Positions 35,311-45,845 of a DNA stretch of 64,000 nt are shown one piece after another. Positions within the stretch are counted from its first letter, which is position 1, and every line of letters starts with the position of its first letter. The translations under genes were made by a program, and so were the position numbers. This DNA comes from Kappaphycus alvarezii. Its lineage: Eukaryota; Rhodophyta; Florideophyceae; Gigartinales; Solieriaceae. The notes below the pieces were generated by a model. That model made no database searches and was not told the DNA's origin. It saw only the letters and a list, made by a program, of their open reading frames with translations. The stretch is taken from the NCBI GenBank assembly GCA_002205965.3, contig NADL03000024.1, positions 496,001 through 560,000 of the forward strand. Direction: 5' to 3'.

Positions 35311-35819
35311 GAATAAACTGCTTCCTCATGGAGAGACCAACCAAGTTGGAGACAACTTCAAGCAAGTCCTGAGTAGTAGGGAGTTGAGAGTGAACTTCAG
35401 ACCTAAGAAACCATTTTCCTACGCTGCTCAAGAGCATCAGTGGTAGAACCTGCCCCTTTCACACTTGCTTCTAGCCCTCTCAACTCTCTTCCATATACAC
35501 TCCTTTTTGTTCGTTCAAATACCACGGTAGCACTTTTGTCGCTTGCAACACATCCTTCCTGAGGTAGTTGGTTCTGAGTATCTCTTCTCCCGACAATTTA
35601 CCCCTATTAACGTTATCTTTTTGCACGTTATTACCTGCCTGAATTTAGTCGCTAATGTAGTCAGAGGCTCACGAAGCGCAGACCCGTTTCTGTTTTCTTC
35701 TTTCATTCTCTCTTAAATCCGTCTAGATCCAATCTTTAGAGACGTTAGACGAAGCATTTAACTCTTGAAGTTCGAGTTTTAAGGCACGAAAGAGTTTAGA
35801 GAGCATTCAAAGATAAACT

Positions 35820-36155
35820 ATGCAGCAGGCGGCGGGTGCCAATCTGTCGCGCCTGCATCACTTGAAGGCTACATGCAAAGCGGGTAAAGAAGTCGCGAAG
35901 GGTCATTTGAAAAGAGAAATCACCAACTACCTCGTACTCCCCTCCTATTATCGGCTGAAAAAGAAGTAAGCAATGCAGATGAACAACGGAAAAATGACGT
36001 GGTGGTAAATCTTTATGGGCTGTACAATGTCGCACAGAAGCGTGCGGAGGGTATTCATAAATTAACTACGGATGCGGGCGGCGGGTAGAAACCTGTCGCG
36101 CCTGTAATATTGGAGACTAATTGCAAAACGGGTAACGAAGTCGCGGAGCTCCTGT
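35820..36155 (+). repeat. Diverged duplication about 245 bases apart
   Basis: The segment at 35,825-35,905 (GGCGGCGGGTGCCAATCTGT, CGCGCCTG, TGCAAAGCGGGTAAAGAAGT, CGCG) recurs at 36,071-36,155 with substitutions. The first copy sits in a 49-codon frame beginning ATG at 35,820 (MQQAAGANLSRLHHL...); the second is stopped almost at once. No function is recognised. Confidence 0.45.
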
Positions 36156-36399
36156 TGAGGGGGTAACCGCGACGGGAAGCAGCGAAGAAAGCAAGGCGGC
36201 GGAAACAACCCTTGCCGTCGTCGCCCAAGGCGCCATAGATATCAATCCCGACGGGGAGAGGAGGATATCGTTTTGGTTGCAGTAATTGCCGTAATTATGA
36301 TGTTTCTCGCGCTCTGCGAGTGTTGCGGCAGCGCCTGCGGTAACCGTACTTGGCAAGAATGACAGAATTATTTCGTCGCTTACGTAAAGTTGATACTGG

Positions 36400-36770
36400 C
36401 AGGGTTTACTTTACTGTAAAAGATAAGCTGGATACTACTCAGTCAAAATGTAGCTGATAGTTCGGTTTTTTTTGGTTCTGTTCTCTAATTTTGAATGATC
36501 GGCTACACTGATCGCAGCCAATGCTGAACTGTTTCGTCCCAAAAATTTTATTTTACGGAAGAAACGCATTGTATGGAGAGGAAGAATGCTAGGGTTGATG
36601 ATTTCTTTATTGTTGAGCTGGGGTAGATATGGAATGGTCTGTAGAAAAGGACTTGTCCAACACTATTGCATACTCTTCCACTATATCATTAGCAAGGGGA
36701 ATGAGGGGTTTCTTTTACTGCGACAGATGTTTGAGCTGTAACTCTATCACATTTCATACCAGCAAAGGGG
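36400..36770 (+). repeat. Dispersed repeat, copies D and E
   Basis: Two relatives of the 945/2325 repeat start: GGGTTTACTTTACTGTAAAA...GCTGGATACTACTCAGTCAA at 36,400 and GGGTTTCTTTTACTGCGACAG at 36,703. Only the first block is preserved. Confidence 0.4.
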
Positions 36771-37712
36771 AAATTTTTGGTTTATTTTAATGTATGGAAG
36801 ATGTGGTCGGTTATATCCTCGCGGCTAATGCGTTATGCGGGATAAGTCGTCGCTGATGTGTAACACTACAGTACATGACCTTCCTTACATGGCCGGCTCA
36901 ATGCCGGCCCTGTACCAGCAAAGTGAAGTATAGACCCTGTACAGACAAATTCATGACTATCCTCGTACTCATCATATGGGTTTGGTTTACTGCTAGTAGA
37001 GCTTTGGGTAAAATTCACATTAGTCTGTGTACTATGGAGGCTTCAGAAAAAACACTGCGGTGCCTACGCTTGTTGTTACAGGACTACGTCAGCCTCTACA
37101 GCAATGATTGACAGATTAGCGTGCCATGATTTTGCGTGTTTCAGTGGTAGTGGTAAAACAGTGTTTCAAGAAGCTGGAGATGAGAAAAGTTAGCTGAATG
37201 GATCTTTCCTTCCCGTTTCGTAGTACTCAAGAAACGTTTCAAGAAAGTACTAACGGATAAGGACTCAAACTTCCCCTTTCTAGTGCGAAAAGAAGACAGG
37301 AGGAACAAACAGAAACCCGCAACACTCATTATGTTAACATACCGGCATATCCATCCGGGGACCTGGTCGCGACTCTCAACTTGAAGTAGAGGTTTATGTT
37401 TCGTTCCATCGTCGCGAAAGGGAGCAGGAATGATTTCCAAGTAAGTTTTTTAGTAACTGCCAACACGTTTCCATCAAGAAAGGCTTCCGACCGTTTCTTG
37501 TAATTTCCTTCTATCAGTGCTAAAATATTTCCTTTTCAGCATGTAGAGGTAAACACTGCTGTTGGCCATGTCAGTTGTAACGACCTGAAAGAAGAAACTT
37601 TGTGACTCCACATGATGGAAGGACAAATTCTTTGTGTACAGAGTTATTTTGTGCTCCGATGGGTTCGCAAAGTCTGAAGGAAAGATGGAAGCATGGATTT
37701 TTTTTTGAAAAT

Positions 37713-37781
37713 GGGGGGTTAATTTACTGTGGTAGATATGTGGGTTGGTACACAGTAAATTTGTACCGGAGCGTAGATACC
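37713..37781 (+). repeat. 69-bp repeat, second copy
   Basis: Matches 2390-2458 at 66 of 69 bases by eye; the flanks are unrelated. It lies just upstream of the DDE transposase remnant. See the entry at 2390. Confidence 0.7.
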
Positions 37782-37874
37782 GTACGAATTTACATACATG
37801 CTTCCACTTGGTATTGGTCCAAAGCACAGCAGTTGGATCGGTGTCTGCGAAAGATTGCACGAACGCCCCCGAAA

Positions 37875-38430
37875 TGAGTAAGAACGCTGTTTTCGATAAG
37901 ATTGTGGATGAAATTGTGAAAGGAGCAGTGAATGGTTTTGAGACGGTGGATAGCGAAAATGAGAAGCTTTTCATGTTTTTGGACTGCTTTGGCTTCATTA
38001 CGGACTACATGGTGATGTCCCAAGCCATTGACGTGCTGGGTTACAACACCAACGCTCCTTTTCATCTTTTTCTTTTCCATCGTTATAAATGTCCGCCAGT
38101 GGTTCTCTTACTTACGGATACTCGACGGAAGTGGTTAGCTTTTACCCGTCGTTTTGTATAATAGGCGAAAAAATGGAAGCTCTTCTGGAAAGAGGGGTTT
38201 CACGAAACAAATTAAACAGAATTGGGCTGTCCCCCGAGTCCGAAACGACTTGCGCCAACGTTGGTGTGCTTAGGAAGCTAAACTGAGAGTTAAGAAATGT
38301 AACTTCATAAGCCCCGAAGGACGTCGATGGAAACCTAGCTGTGTCTTCCTGTTTCGACACCTATGTTTCTCCTATTCCTGGACCCGATCATCTCTTCCTC
38401 GGTCTTTCAAAGAACATTATAAGTTGCATT
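37875..38430 (+). pseudogene. DDE-type transposase fragment
   Basis: The frame from the ATG at 37,875 contains DCFGFITDYMVMSQAIDVLG and APFHLFLFHR. This matches the middle of large eukaryotic DDE transposases, where D-x-x-A/Y...L-G-H-N-x-x-A-P-C-H-x-C-x-F is usual; here both Cys are replaced (by Phe and Leu), so a zinc-type site is lost. After a frameshift, GYSTEVVSFYPSF and LLERGVSRNKLNRIGLSPES follow. Further on come SCFDTYVSPIPGPDHLFLGL and SKNII before a stop. These three blocks occur in the same order in CACTA-related or KDZ-related transposases as I remember them; I cannot say which superfamily. Catalytic residues are not identified. Confidence 0.45.
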
Positions 38431-39941
38431 GTTTAATTTTCCCCAGTACAAGCTAGGAAAGAAGTGCAGAAGGTGGCGCTAGATATGCTTCGAGAGAAAC
38501 ATTTAATTTTACAGAAGTAATTGATCAACATTCAGACCGTGAAACCCCACATGATTAGTGTTTCCTCGATACATACCCTTTTCCTTGTGGCTTACTATTG
38601 ATTTTAGATGTTCTGTTACGAATGCTGCGGAGTAGAGTGGAGGTGAACTCAGTGCTGCAAAAAAGAAGGCATTGTGAGATGTTGAAGTACTTGTGAGCAG
38701 GTTTCAGTACATTCCAAACACTGAATTGGATAAGCCTGAGTGACTTGAAATGTTGAACCGTGACAACGAAAATTCCCGACTCATGTAGCTGCGTTCGGAG
38801 TCAATATATGTATCCAGTCTGTCAACACTTTGCAAAGAATCACAAGTGGCGAGGGAATGTCCAGATAAGCCGAATGTACATTGCCTCGTCGAGTTCTTTT
38901 CTTACCAATTACCAGCATTCGGTAGCATCGGGTTAATACAAGAGTCAGTTCTAGAGGACGGAGATCAGTAGCTATAGAGGGAATTTATAGGTCCCAACTA
39001 TAACAATACTCAGCTCCAAGCTATGGAGCATGCAACGTTGAATGACTGGGCTAATTGCCTAGGTGTAGAGGCTGAAAACATTACCGTATATTGATCTTGG
39101 TGAGATGAAAAAAGAATGCGATTTAATCTACGCCTAATGAGCTTGCCCGAGGTTTTGAGAACGGATGTGAAGGAGAAAGTCATGAAGGTTTTCCCAGAAC
39201 CCGTTTTGAATTCTATACGGAGAAAAGAAGAACTCTACACTCGTCAGCCTTCCAGCGAAGTTTTTGAGTGGTGTCACTGGGGGATATAGTACCTGATAGT
39301 GGAGGATCATTTTTAATGAACTGCAGAACTACTTGAGATAAGAGATCAAAGAAAGGAATAATATGACATGGTCCAATATTAAAAAAAGGACAACCACGCC
39401 GTGGTAATTCGTGAATACAGCCACGGTAGTTTCGTGACATTGCATGATCGGGATAAGAAAAGTGTGCTATTTCGCCTGAAAGTAAGGGATATTGTGAAAC
39501 TCTTGTCCGTACTTGAGCGATATTAGATATATTTGAAGAATTTTCGTACAATGAATGAGACTGTTAACTCTAATTCGAAGAACAAAATTAGAGTGTTCTG
39601 GGCTGTGTGTGAAATCTTTAAGCTACTTTCAAATCTTCCATTGAGTGATTGCAGTCCAAATGCGTGCGCAAGCAGCACATACCATTTTTACGCAGCTGTA
39701 CAAGCCTGTATAATAAATATGTCAGAGAAGTTCACTATTCCTGCCTCTCTCCGAGAAGAGGCGAGGATATTTATACCGTTGGTGTCTACTATTAGGCGGG
39801 TAATGCCTGTGAAGAAGGGTGATGGATAATATATGAGGTACAATCCTAGGAGAGCTTAAGACTATCCAGGCTTGTCGGATCAAGTCCTGAGTATTTTATA
39901 TCACATATATGGCATTGAGAACATATTCTTTAATAAAATAT
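38431..39941. other. Possible decayed continuation of the transposase
   Basis: No long plus-strand frame survives until 39,533-39,829 (98 codons, no recognised domain). The 112-codon minus frame at 39,213-39,551 is likewise unassigned. Confidence 0.3.
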
Positions 39942-40060
39942 TCAAGAAAAGTATGTATCCCCATAGTCCACAAACAGTTCCTCTCCAATGCCTATATCCC
40001 TAGAATTTTGTACGGATATAGCGGTGTGACTGCTCAGTTGCTTCATAGTTCTGACATTAC
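39942..40060 (-). pseudogene. SET-domain C-terminal fragment
   Basis: The minus strand encodes HTAISVQNSRDIGIGEELFV followed by DYGDTYF and a stop. This is the signature end of SET domains (R-D-I-x-x-G-E-E-L-x-V-D-Y-G), which in active enzymes helps form the methyl-donor and lysine-binding site. The frame is entered from the palindromic end of the piggyBac-like element at 40,061, so the upstream part of the domain is cut off here. Sequence resembling the expected upstream part lies beyond the element at 45,150-45,845 on the same strand. Confidence 0.55.
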
Positions 40061-40078
40061 TAGTGTCTATTCGACAAG

Positions 40079-40115
40079 TGTCATCATTGATTACGTATGT
40101 AATCAATTGATGACA
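40079..40115. repeat. Palindrome at the left transposon end
   Basis: TGTCATCATTGATTAC, a GTAT spacer, then GTAATCAATTGATGACA form an inverted repeat with one missing base in the left arm. Its partner is at 44,418-44,459. Confidence 0.75.
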
Positions 40116-40455
40116 TTTTGTACGAACCAAAAAATAAATTCAAAACTTTTTTACCGCCTTTTTTAGCTTTACGTTTTCCCTTCGGTCTCTTCTACCTGTG
40201 CAAGGTTACTGTTCAGAGCTTTCGCACCTTCACTGGCTCAGGAATCCAATTCCCTCTCGCAATCCCACTCAAAATCCCTCGAAGATGGTGAAATCAAACG
40301 ACGGACGTTTGCTCCCTGGAAGTAGGGTTCACAGAAAGCGCGCTTACTTACATCTGATCAAGTGTAGGAGGTTGTATGGATCCAATTTAAGACAAAAATG
40401 GTGTCAGGAACAGTCGTGGGATCAAAAAAGTGGCTAAAATGGACGATTTCAGAGA

Positions 40456-42420
40456 ATGGTTGTCAGTAACTGGGAATTGCTGGACGGTTCGAAAGAGTTG
40501 GCAATTCACTTATCGAGTGTCAAAGAAGGAGAGGCTCCTTCCTTCGAGGAAGTCACCGGTTTGGTGCCCAATTCATTGAGCAGTGGGAGGACAGCGGATG
40601 AAATAGAAGGTCAGGCTGGTATCGAAATGGAGACTGACACTCCCGCGGGATCTGATGGAGTAGGAGCCCAGTACAAGGCCGAGTACAAGCCCAATTCAAG
40701 TCTCAGAAGCTCATTTTGAAGGTGTAAGAACAGATATGGTGGAATCTGATTGGCCGAAAACAGCTGCACATGGCAGAGAGTGGACTCGGAAAGAGATAAC
40801 ACTAAATTTGAATGGACCTATCACACGGAGACGTTGGAAAGTGCATGGCCCGGTGGATGAGCTTATTCTTGCAGGTATCGCTCCCCAAGGTATGACACCT
40901 TATCAGTATTTTATGTGGATGTTTCCCATGCCATTCCTTTCTACTATTGTCCAGTCAACAAACTTCGCTTTGGAAAGTAATGGTTTCATTCCTTGCACAG
41001 CAGGTGAAATTCTGAAGTTTTTTGGGGTTTTGATTCTCATGTCACGTTTCGAGTTTGGCGATCGCAGGACCTTATGGGGTAGTTCTTCCCCATCGAAGTA
41101 CATACAAAGTCCAAATTTTGGAAATATCATGCCACGTGGAAGGTTTGAGATTATTCGCCGTTACATATCCTTTTCCGAATCTCAACCTCTTACAGATGAA
41201 GAAGAATCCAGTTCGACCAGGCGTTGGAGCCTGGTTAGCGACTTTGCCGAGGCAATCAGCAGGCATCGTCATCTCCATGTCAAGCCAGCAGAGTCAATTT
41301 GTGTGGATGAAAGCATGTCAAGGTGGTATGGAATTGGAGGTAAGTGGATTCAGAAAGGACTTCCACACTACGTCGCTCTTGACAGGAAACCTGAAAATGG
41401 GTGTGAGCTTCGGACCGCTGCGTGTGGAAAAGTGGAATAATTATCAACATCAAGATCTGTAAGTCGTCAGAAGACACTGAAAGTTCAGATACGGAATGTT
41501 TACAGGGGACAAGAGAGATGTTACAGCTTGTGGAACCATGGTTCGGTTCAGATAGAATTGTATGTGGTGATTCTTTCTTTTCCTCCGTTCAGGCTGCGGA
41601 AGCCTTGCTGGAGAAGGGCTTACGTTTCATTGGGGTTGTCAAGAATTCCAACCGTCAGTTTCCGATGGCGTATCTTTCGGGTCAAGAGGTTGCAAACCGG
41701 GGTCAGCACATAGCAATGAAACTACTACAGATGACAATAAGGCAATTGCAGCTGTCATGTGGGTTGATCGAGAGAGAAGATACTTCGTCAGTACGTGTGG
41801 AACAACGAATGCTGGTACTCCGATTTATCGGGAGCGATGGAGATCTATTGCAGGACGAGCACAACTTGTCAGTTCGGAAATAGATATTCCGAAGGTTTTG
41901 AGAAGTATTACCTTACTTGTGCTCAGGTTGACCGCCACAACCGCTGTCGTCAGGATGACCTGAATCTGGAAAGGAAATTCGAGGTAAAAGAGTGGTCCAT
42001 GCGTGTCAACACTACATTGCTGGCAATCTGCTGTGTGGATGCCTGGAAGCTATACAAAGGGGGTCGTGGATATCGTGAATCAATGTCACCGAATGAATTC
42101 TACTGCAAATTAGCGGAGGGCCTGATTGACAATAATTTGGATGCTTTGAGAACCAGGACGTCAGACTTCCGAATGAAGAATCAGAAGATAAAAAGTCAGT
42201 GGTATTGGAATTTATCTGGTTACGAACAAAAAGGTAATGTGTTCTGAATGGTAAGAAGACAAATTTTGCTCTCCAATCACGATGCAAGGTTTGCATTGAG
42301 AAGACCACTAAACATGTGTGTACTGGATGTCTGCGTACATTTAAAAAGGAAGTATTTTTTTCCGTGGTGACAGCGGCCGCGATTGCTTTCAGAAGCACTA
42401 TCGCCTCGTGCATGATACTC
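40456..42420 (+). pseudogene. piggyBac-like transposase (DDE_Tnp_1_7), frameshifted
   Basis: Blocks in order: an acidic N-terminal part (40,456-40,719), then 234 open codons with MSRFEFGDRRTLWGSSSPSK, the first catalytic block ICVDESMSRWYGIGGKWIQK and DRKPENGCELRTAACGK. After a one-base shift near 41,430, VCGDSFFSSVQAAEALLEKG carries the second Asp. After further shifts near 41,740 and 41,900, QVDRHNRCRQDDLNLERKFE carries the likely third Asp and VNTTLLAICCVDAWKLYKG follows. The C-terminus has a Cys-rich finger (CKVCIEKTTKHVCTGC). All three acidic catalytic positions are present, but at least three frameshifts kill the gene. The combined length (about 600 codons) is normal for the family. Another frame with an ATG at 40,285 joins upstream through a stop. 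Confidence 0.8.
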
Positions 42421-43269
42421 AAGGTTTTAGATGAAATATCTTTTATTTTTTAGCTATTTACAATCTATTCTAAACATTTCCAGAATTGAATATTTCCTAC
42501 TATGTATGTCAGTTATTTTCTTACAAAGATTAGATAAAAAGAAAAAGGTTCTATCCTATTGCCCCTACAAATATTATCTGCGTCATTCGACTTGCTAGAT
42601 GTCTTTGATCTTATGGCGGAATACCCCTTTATGAGATGTCACCTTGTCCTGCCTCATGTTCAAGCGGGCGCCGTAGCATCCTGAAAACCGAGTAACTTTA
42701 GATTTTCGAGCCCTCAACATAGTTCAGAGTTTTGGAGCTCCCGTAGAGAACTCAGCGAGGAGTTGAAGCTATGACGATGTGGTGTAGTAGCTGCAGAAGA
42801 ACTCCTGTCAACCACTACACCACACAAGTCATGTCTGTGGGGATGCGACTGAACGTATTTAAAGCATTGGTACTGTATAGGTTAAAGTTCGCTGCACGTG
42901 GCGACGTGGACCACCCGGCCAGCACTTAGCTAGCAATATAGTCGGACCCTGCAGCGGAGATCCGTTTCACTGATGCCATAAAGTTACTCTCCAAAAAGTC
43001 AGATGCACATGCGTTATTTTTTTAAAATTTTTTTGAATATAGTCGTTACATTTGAATTTGATCAAAGCCCGGACATCAGGCCAAGAAGATGTCAGTTTAC
43101 TGTCCTTGTCACAACACAGAGCCAGGAGTCGAGTTTCACTCCCTACAGCGGTAGCCTGGATGCGAACGATGGCTTTGAACCGGGGAGGACTGTGGTGTCA
43201 CAGGCGACGGGTGGTGTCTCATCGTTTCTTGCATCGACGGGGGGGTGACCCAGAATTTATTGTCCGTAC

Positions 43270-44330
43270 AGGTCAGCAGAGAGCAAACTTTATGGCAATA
43301 TGAGCTTCGACAGAACTATGACGACGGGACAAAAGTGCTCAGCGCTCCCATTGGGTCGGACCTATTCATGTAGCGCGAGTTCTCAATGGAAGTCACTTCG
43401 CTACAGCCTCTCCTCATATCCCTGTTAACCCTGGAGGATGCTCATGTAGCTCTGTACCTACTGCGGACCTGCTTTGGTGTATGTCGGATCAACTACCTCT
43501 TACGTGAAGTTCTCTCTAATTCCACTCTCAAAGGAGCTGCGGAATTCGACACCGCTGTTGAATACACGCTGCGGCGGTTGATGGGCGGGGTTCTGGACGC
43601 CGACATTTCTTGGGAATTACAACTTCCTATTGCGGCCTTTGGGCCCCGCAAGCCAACATTTGGCGTCGGGCTCCGCTCCGCTAAGCTGACTGCGGCGGCT
43701 GCCTTCCTTTCCTCCGTATCCCTCAAGCGTGCACTGTGCTCTACCCTCCTCCCTGCGCTACCGAACACTGCTCTTCAATCTTACACATTCGCAGTTCGGG
43801 CACATGATGAGTGGGAGACATAATTGGCACCCAAGAAAGTTGTCCAGTTCTCGGCTATCGACTCAAGGCAGCGGTTTGGGCAAGGGCAACTAGCTCGCCC
43901 AGCTGAGGAAAAGGCCTTTGACACCATGGCAAAGGGGATGAGAGGACCGTGGCATTCGGATCCTCGTTTTCAGTGGATGGTTGCAAGGATTAGCTATCGT
44001 GCCAACCGGCTCCAGGCCTGGGCACCTCCATGTCTGATCGCAATTGTAAGACGTGGCTGTAGTCCTTTTTCAGGGCAGCACTGTGTCCTCCCGCTTCAAA
44101 ATGCCACAATGGGAGATGCACGGCACTAATGGATTAGTTCGGTGACAATGCGCTGCGCTGTGCCCATGAAACGACTCGCAAGCACGTTTGTTTGTCGCAG
44201 ACCTCTCCAAAGCCGCCCGGCGCCCTATCCTCGAGCCCCCGACGTCTGTGAGAGCAATTTCAGGCAGCGCTTGGTAGCAAGACTTGTATAAAGCGTCGAA
44301 AGCATTCGCAGTGGGACTGGCGTTGCGGAC
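43270..44330 (+). pseudogene. Non-LTR retrotransposon reverse transcriptase, C-terminal fragment
   Basis: From about 43,300 one frame reads KVLSAPIGSDLFM, a stop, then 145 open codons with HVALYLLRTCFGVCRINYLL, FDTAVEYTLRRLMGG, PRKPTFGVGLRSAKLTAAAA and FLSS. This is the standard sequence after the RT active site in this group (A-P-I-G-S-D; L-L-R-x-C; G-G-L-G-L-R-S-A). After another stop the frame continues with DSRQRFGQGQ. Near 44,140 a shifted frame has GDNALRCAHETTRKH, recalling the G-D-H-A-L-x-C motif of the zinc or nuclease region. It is 5'-truncated and inside the piggyBac-like element, so it was probably inserted there. Confidence 0.65.
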
Positions 44331-44417
44331 GATAGACAGGCTGATGCACAGAGATGCGAAAAAGGTGCGAAAAAGTAACTGCAGTATTATTTTTTTGAGA
44401 AAATTGTGCAAATACCC

Positions 44418-44459
44418 ATGTCATCAATTGATTACAAATATGTAATCAATTGATGACAT
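44418..44459. repeat. Perfect 18-bp palindrome at the right transposon end
   Basis: ATGTCATCAATTGATTAC, the spacer AAATAT, then GTAATCAATTGATGACAT: both arms are perfect (44,418-44,435 and 44,442-44,459). It is the partner of 40,079-40,115. Confidence 0.85.
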
Positions 44460-44498
44460 TGGCCTTGTCGAGTAGACAATAGTGTCTATTGGACCGTT

Positions 44499-44534
44499 GT
44501 CCTCATATGAGGACATCTGTCCTCATATGAGGAC
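44499..44534. repeat. Two tandem GTCCTCATATGAGGAC palindromes
   Basis: Two perfect 16-bp palindromes are separated by ATCT; a third copy lies at 44,881-44,896. With T and A on the outside, two of them extend to 18 bp. They are candidate binding sites for a dimeric transposase or bZIP-like factor; this is inference from symmetry only. Confidence 0.8.
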
Positions 44535-44613
44535 TACTTTTAGTACTTCTTTTTAATACAAAATTTTTTTACCTCAGCGCATTTTGTCCCTCCGCATTAG
44601 TTCATGAGTGTAG

Positions 44614-44787
44614 ATGGCCGATCAAAACAAACTTTTCAAGATTGTTGACCTCTGTGAAGGCTATAGACCGGTTTTCCCTCACCAGCTTCCGCTCTTTGCA
44701 AGAAGTTGTGAAAACGACTTCATTTTGGAAGGTAAAATAGTTCGTATTATCGTGGGGGTTTCAGAAACGAGGGCGCATGTACAGTAA
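44614..44787 (+). CDS. Small open frame inside the MITE-like element
   Basis: An ATG begins a 57-codon frame (MADQNKLFKIVDLCEGYRPV at the start) that is not low-complexity. Codon 41 begins at GGTAAAAT, a plausible 5' splice site, so it might be a captured first exon. No family is recognised and no acceptor was identified. Confidence 0.25.
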   Translation: MADQNKLFKIVDLCEGYRPVFPHQLPLFARSCENDFILEGKIVRIIVGVSETRAHVQ

Positions 44788-45149
44788 AAATTACTGTACT
44801 GTAACTAAACATAAATAGCCTTTTTCCAGTAAAAATTTCGGGCTTCCATACATTTTCCTTTCCAAAATGTAACGGAAATTGTCCTCATATGAGGACAGTG
44901 CGTGGTCTGATAGACACTAGAGCGGAGAGAAAGTTGGATTTCCTAACCTTGATTTTTCTACTCCTCTCCAGTTTTCTCTTCGTCTCTATCCCTGCAGCGA
45001 TAATTGGCGATCACCGCACAATAGCAATCCTTCGGAACTATTGCAGCAAACCTGTGAAACATATCTCCGCAGGCGATTCCTTAAGCGGTGAATGGCACCG
45101 TCATCCCACGCGTCTGGTAACCAGCAACAGCAGCAGCGTCGTAAGCGGA

Positions 45150-45845
45150 ACTCAAACCATAGGCCTAGGTATGATGTGTCGCCCCGAAAGGTCTTCGTAA
45201 ACGATACAAGATAGTCCCGACATTGGAACCGTCCTCAGCTTATGTATAGCAATCTGAATTCCCCGCGAGTGGGTGCTTGATAGTTGATGGGGCAACACAG
45301 AGTCCATTTGTTGCCGCATCGACAGCAGCAAACTGGTCCATGGGTATTTTCCAGCAGTCCACGATAGTTTTATACTCAAAGCTGAGACAGCCCTACCTTG
45401 AAAATTTTCACAAGTTTTGGTTCCCTTGAGGCGGCGCCGAGTATTGCAACAAGTGAGTAGTAATTAACTGAAACCCTGGAGTCTATAGAGGGGGCCTTTT
45501 CTGGATCCAAAGGAGAGAAAAGGGAAGACAAGCTCCTGAATAATTGCGAATATTTGTAGCATTTGCTCATCATCGAATGAGATGTCGCTTTTCTCATCCA
45601 GTATTTCGTCAGCGAAGAAGTAGATAATATTGTTCTTTCCAGGAGTATGTTGTCTCATCTGGCTCATAGCCATAAATTCGCGTGTTTGGGGAGGGAAAGA
45701 CATGCAGCGGCCGTGAGGAAGTTCCTGCAAACATGTCCAGAACCAAGCAGCCAGGCTTGAAGAAGCGACAAATAAATCCTTGGAGCAAAGTCTTTGACTT
45801 CGTTCCGGCGTAATTTCGGCTTGCTTCCACTATCAAGCCCTCCAA
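45150..45845 (-). pseudogene. DNA-methyltransferase-like fragment with possible SET N-terminal part
   Basis: On the minus strand a 78-codon frame (45,609-45,845) contains LLQGFICRFFKPGCLVLDMF, then AGTSS and RIYGYEPDE. The K-P-G-x-L-V-L-D-x-F-A-G-T order followed by an acidic motif after about 15 residues fits motif I and II of amino-methyltransferases that modify adenine or cytosine bases. Catalytic DPPY/NPPY is not seen in the fragment. After a frameshift an 88-codon frame follows (45,464-45,730). Downstream, at about 45,400-45,150, a third frame reads GLCVAPSTIKHPLAGNSDCY and then SNVGTILYR, which may be the upstream part of the SET-like domain whose end lies at 39,942-40,060. The two transposons between would then have split it. 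Confidence 0.45.

Larger units (their letters stand above)
34154..35609 (+). mobile_element. LTR, family 1, copy 5
   Basis: This well-preserved copy is about 1.45 kb. In order it has a probable start TGCTGATAGGAACGG, TCTAGATATTTTTATACTGT at 34,309, a CT-rich leader, the acidic frame (34,604-35,170), TATGCATTTCCTGGTACCTT, the TATA box TATATAAGCTGAATAAAC at 35,301, hairpin AAGTTGGAGACAACTT, CACGGTAGCACTTTTGTCGC and the terminal CAATTTACCCCTATTA. Long stretches match copy 7 on the opposite strand at roughly 85-90% by eye. No target duplication was found at these ends. Confidence 0.65.
40061..44482 (+). mobile_element. piggyBac-like DNA transposon with palindromic ends
   Basis: The left end TAGTGTCTATTCGACAAG (40,061-40,078) is matched in inverted form on the right by CTTGTCGAGTAGACAATAG (about 44,464-44,482). 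Each is joined internally to a palindrome of TGTCATCAATTGATTAC. The transposase lies near the left end; a non-LTR retrotransposon fragment (43,270-44,330) sits inside. The canonical TTAA duplication of piggyBac is not seen at these ends, so either the ends are unusual or the true limits differ by a few bases. Confidence 0.6.
44480..44919. mobile_element. MITE-like element with palindromic subterminal repeats
   Basis: The left end TAGTGTCTATTGGACC (44,480-44,495) is inverted on the right as GGTCTGATAGACACTA (44,904-44,919). The perfect palindrome GTCCTCATATGAGGAC occurs twice just inside the left end (44,499 and 44,519) and once inside the right end (44,881). The terminal word TAGTGTCTAT is shared with the piggyBac-like element, whose right end it abuts. 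The two are therefore probably related and cross-mobilised, though their palindromes differ in sequence. Confidence 0.65.

Noticed and set aside
44418-44534. Adjacent palindromes as an origin or attP-type site
   Set aside because: Each palindrome pairs with a partner at the other end of a transposon-like unit, which explains them better.
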